The translations under genes and the position numbers were made by a program. Under the pieces are notes generated by a model. It made no database searches and was not told where the DNA came from. It saw only the letters and a program-made list of their open reading frames with translations. Positions 12,787 to 14,039 of a stretch of 14,039 nt of DNA are shown in pieces. Source of the stretch: an uncultured Kiritimatiellota bacterium. GTDB taxonomy: Bacteria > Verrucomicrobiota > Kiritimatiellia > RFP12 > UBA1067. The stretch's first letter is position 1. Every line of letters starts with the position of its first letter. The stretch lies in contig CAKTZI010000069.1 in NCBI GenBank assembly GCA_934635385.1, forward strand, positions 1 to 14,039, in the 5' to 3' direction.

Positions 12787-12803
12787 ATGGGGTCTGCCCC
12801 CAT
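12787..12803. repeat. REP-like palindrome between two accessory genes
   Basis: ATGGGG and CCCCAT arms around a five-base loop form a 6-bp hairpin in the 80-base gap between the AAA/PD-(D/E)XK gene and the glycosidase fusion. There is no T tract, so it is not an intrinsic terminator. Its look (GGGGTCTGCCCCC) resembles short GGGGTCAGACCCC-type intergenic palindromes found dispersed in many environmental bacteria. Only one copy is in this window. Confidence 0.45.
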
Positions 12804-12830
12804 TGACGGAAAACTGTCGATAACTTGAAA

Positions 12831-14039
12831 TCAGATCTCCTCGCAGAGGGCGACGTCGCCGCCGTGGAAGACGAGGACGACGCGGTGCAGCGTCACCGTG
12901 CCGCCGCTTTCCTTCAGGTTCCACGCCCGCGCGCGGTCGTGGTCGGCCGCGTAGCGCGCGAGTTGCGCCGCCGCCGCGTCCCGGATCTGCGCAAGCGCGG
13001 CGGGCGAGGCGTCGTCCGCCGCCTTCAGGTACTTCAGCTCCACGAGCGCCGCGTGGCCGATCTCGGGCCAGCGCGAGAGCTGCGGCTCGAACGCGATGTC
13101 CACGAACCCGCCCGCCGACTCCCGCTCGTGGCGGACGATGTACGGCCCGTGCCCCACGTAGAGGAGCGAGCAGAGCGCGGTCTGCACGACGCGCTCGCCC
13201 TCCAGGGCGTCGCGCACCTTCCAGTAGCGCGAGACGACGCCGCAGGCCGTCTCCACCGCCCCGCGCCAGTCGCCCGTCTCCGCGAAGTCCGTCATGCCGT
13301 TCGCGATGTCGAAGACGCGCGGGTCGATGCCGTTCAGGTCCTGGTACGCCTTCGGCACGAAGTCGTGCAGGAACTCGCCGACCGCCAGGTTCGGGATGCC
13401 GAGCGCCGAGCGCCCGAGATGTTCGCCCGTCACCGTGACGAGCCCGTTGTAGAAGAGGAACGAGACGAAGTTGTCCGCGACCCCCAGCTCCTTCGCCTGG
13501 AAGGACTTCCGCAAGGTCGCCGTCGCGCCGAGGCGGTCGATCAGGTCCTCGAGGCGGTGGAAGTTGCCGTTGACCTTCCGCCCCTCCGTGATGACGTGGC
13601 GGATCTTCATGTAGTCCGTCCGCAGGTTCTCGTCCACGAGGTCCGGCTGGGGCCTGTGGTTCCGCAGGAAGTACTGCATGTAGTAGAGGACGAGCGTCGG
13701 GTTCGCGACGCGCGGCGGCTCGTTCCCGTCCGCGCCCGCCTCCGGCGCGAAGCGGTAGCTGTCGTACCACCGGCGCATCGTCTCGAAGACGGCCGACTCG
13801 TCGAACGCGAAGCCCGCGTGGGCGCGGTAGTAGGCGAGCATCTCCCGGAGGTCTTCGTGCGTGAAGCCCGTGAACGCGGCGAACGCGGGATCCAGCGAGA
13901 CGTTCGTCGCGATGTTGAAGCCGCTCGTCACGTCGTCCATCGTGACGGGCGTCACACCCGTCACGAACAGGCGCGTGATCGGCGCGTCCATGCCCGTCGT
14001 CGCCGCCTTCAGCTCGTTGAAGAACTGCTTGAAGAAGCC
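12831..14039 (-). CDS. AAA-ATPase-like protein with C-terminal PD-(D/E)XK nuclease-like domain, 5' truncated
   Basis: The frame is open to the right edge; 402 C-terminal residues are present, and whole family members usually have about 500-580. The missing N-terminus should hold the Walker A motif. The fragment begins GFFKQFFNEL and contains FVTGVTPVTMDDVTSGFNIA, the region characteristic of the AAA-ATPase-like family (Pfam PF09820). The C-terminal part matches the PD-(D/E)XK superfamily domain often joined to it (PF08011): D314 in FVDIAFEP, then E334-x-K336 in LVELKYLK. These catalytic residues are intact, so the nuclease may be active. The biological role of this family is unknown; it is multicopy in many gut bacteria and may be linked to mobile elements or defence, which is speculation. 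It is followed by the glycosidase fusion, 80 bases on. Confidence 0.85.
   Translation of the reverse strand, partial: GFFKQFFNELKAATTGMDAPITRLFVTGVTPVTMDDVTSGFNIATNVSLDPAFAAFTGFTHEDLREMLAYYRAHAGFAFDESAVFETMRRWYDSYRFAPEAGADGNEPPRVANPTLVLYYMQYFLRNHRPQPDLVDENLRTDYMKIRHVITEGRKVNGNFHRLEDLIDRLGATATLRKSFQAKELGVADNFVSFLFYNGLVTVTGEHLGRSALGIPNLAVGEFLHDFVPKAYQDLNGIDPRVFDIANGMTDFAETGDWRGAVETACGVVSRYWKVRDALEGERVVQTALCSLLYVGHGPYIVRHERESAGGFVDIAFEPQLSRWPEIGHAALVELKYLKAADDASPAALAQIRDAAAAQLARYAADHDRARAWNLKESGGTVTLHRVVLVFHGGDVALCEEI

Noticed and set aside
10651..12828. A 725-codon plus-strand open frame opposite the glycosidase fusion.
   Set aside because: The product is Arg/Ala/Val/Asp-rich without domains; the minus strand has a signal peptide, Asp boxes and GH43 motifs. 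It is a codon-bias shadow.

Overview
The window is dominated by one long minus-strand ribosomal-protein cluster. It is a merged S10-spc operon reading from rpsJ (10184) down to rplO (1597), in the order S10-L3-L4-L23-L2-S19-L22-S3-L16-S17-L14-L24-L5-S14-S8-L6-L18-S5-L15. All genes sit 3 to 24 bases apart, or overlap by one base, except for a 98-base gap before rplO. Nearly every start is preceded by a clear purine-rich Shine-Dalgarno. Two genes usual for this cluster are missing: rpmC (L29), where L16 runs straight into S17 with a TAATG overlap, and rpmD (L30), where a repeat-rich 98-base spacer lies instead. A strong bidirectional terminator closes the operon after rplO, so secY, rpmJ and the alpha operon are not contiguous.

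Upstream of the operon (right side, same strand) is a 382-base non-coding leader with a candidate promoter, several hairpins and a terminator-like hairpin placed as an attenuator would be. Further upstream lie two accessory genes. One is a 727-residue exported protein joining a BNR/Asp-box sialidase-like domain to a GH43 domain of the exo-galactanase type. The other is the C-terminal part of an AAA-ATPase-like protein ending in a PD-(D/E)XK nuclease-like domain, cut by the right window edge.

Downstream of the terminator (left side, same strand) is an exported metallo-beta-lactamase-fold protein with a twin-arginine-like signal and its own extended -10 promoter. The 5' end of a small gene follows, running into a run of 25 C at base 1. 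That run is most likely a sequencing or assembly artefact at a contig end.

The organism is a GC-rich bacterium with normal Shine-Dalgarno usage, which argues against Bacteroidota. The Tat-like signal beginning MTRREFF, the carbohydrate-active fusion, the AAA/PD-(D/E)XK family and the lack of L30 together suggest a PVC-group bacterium, perhaps a gut Kiritimatiellota or relative. This is inference from general impression, not proof. I see no tRNA, rRNA, CRISPR array, intact insertion sequence or integrase in the window.
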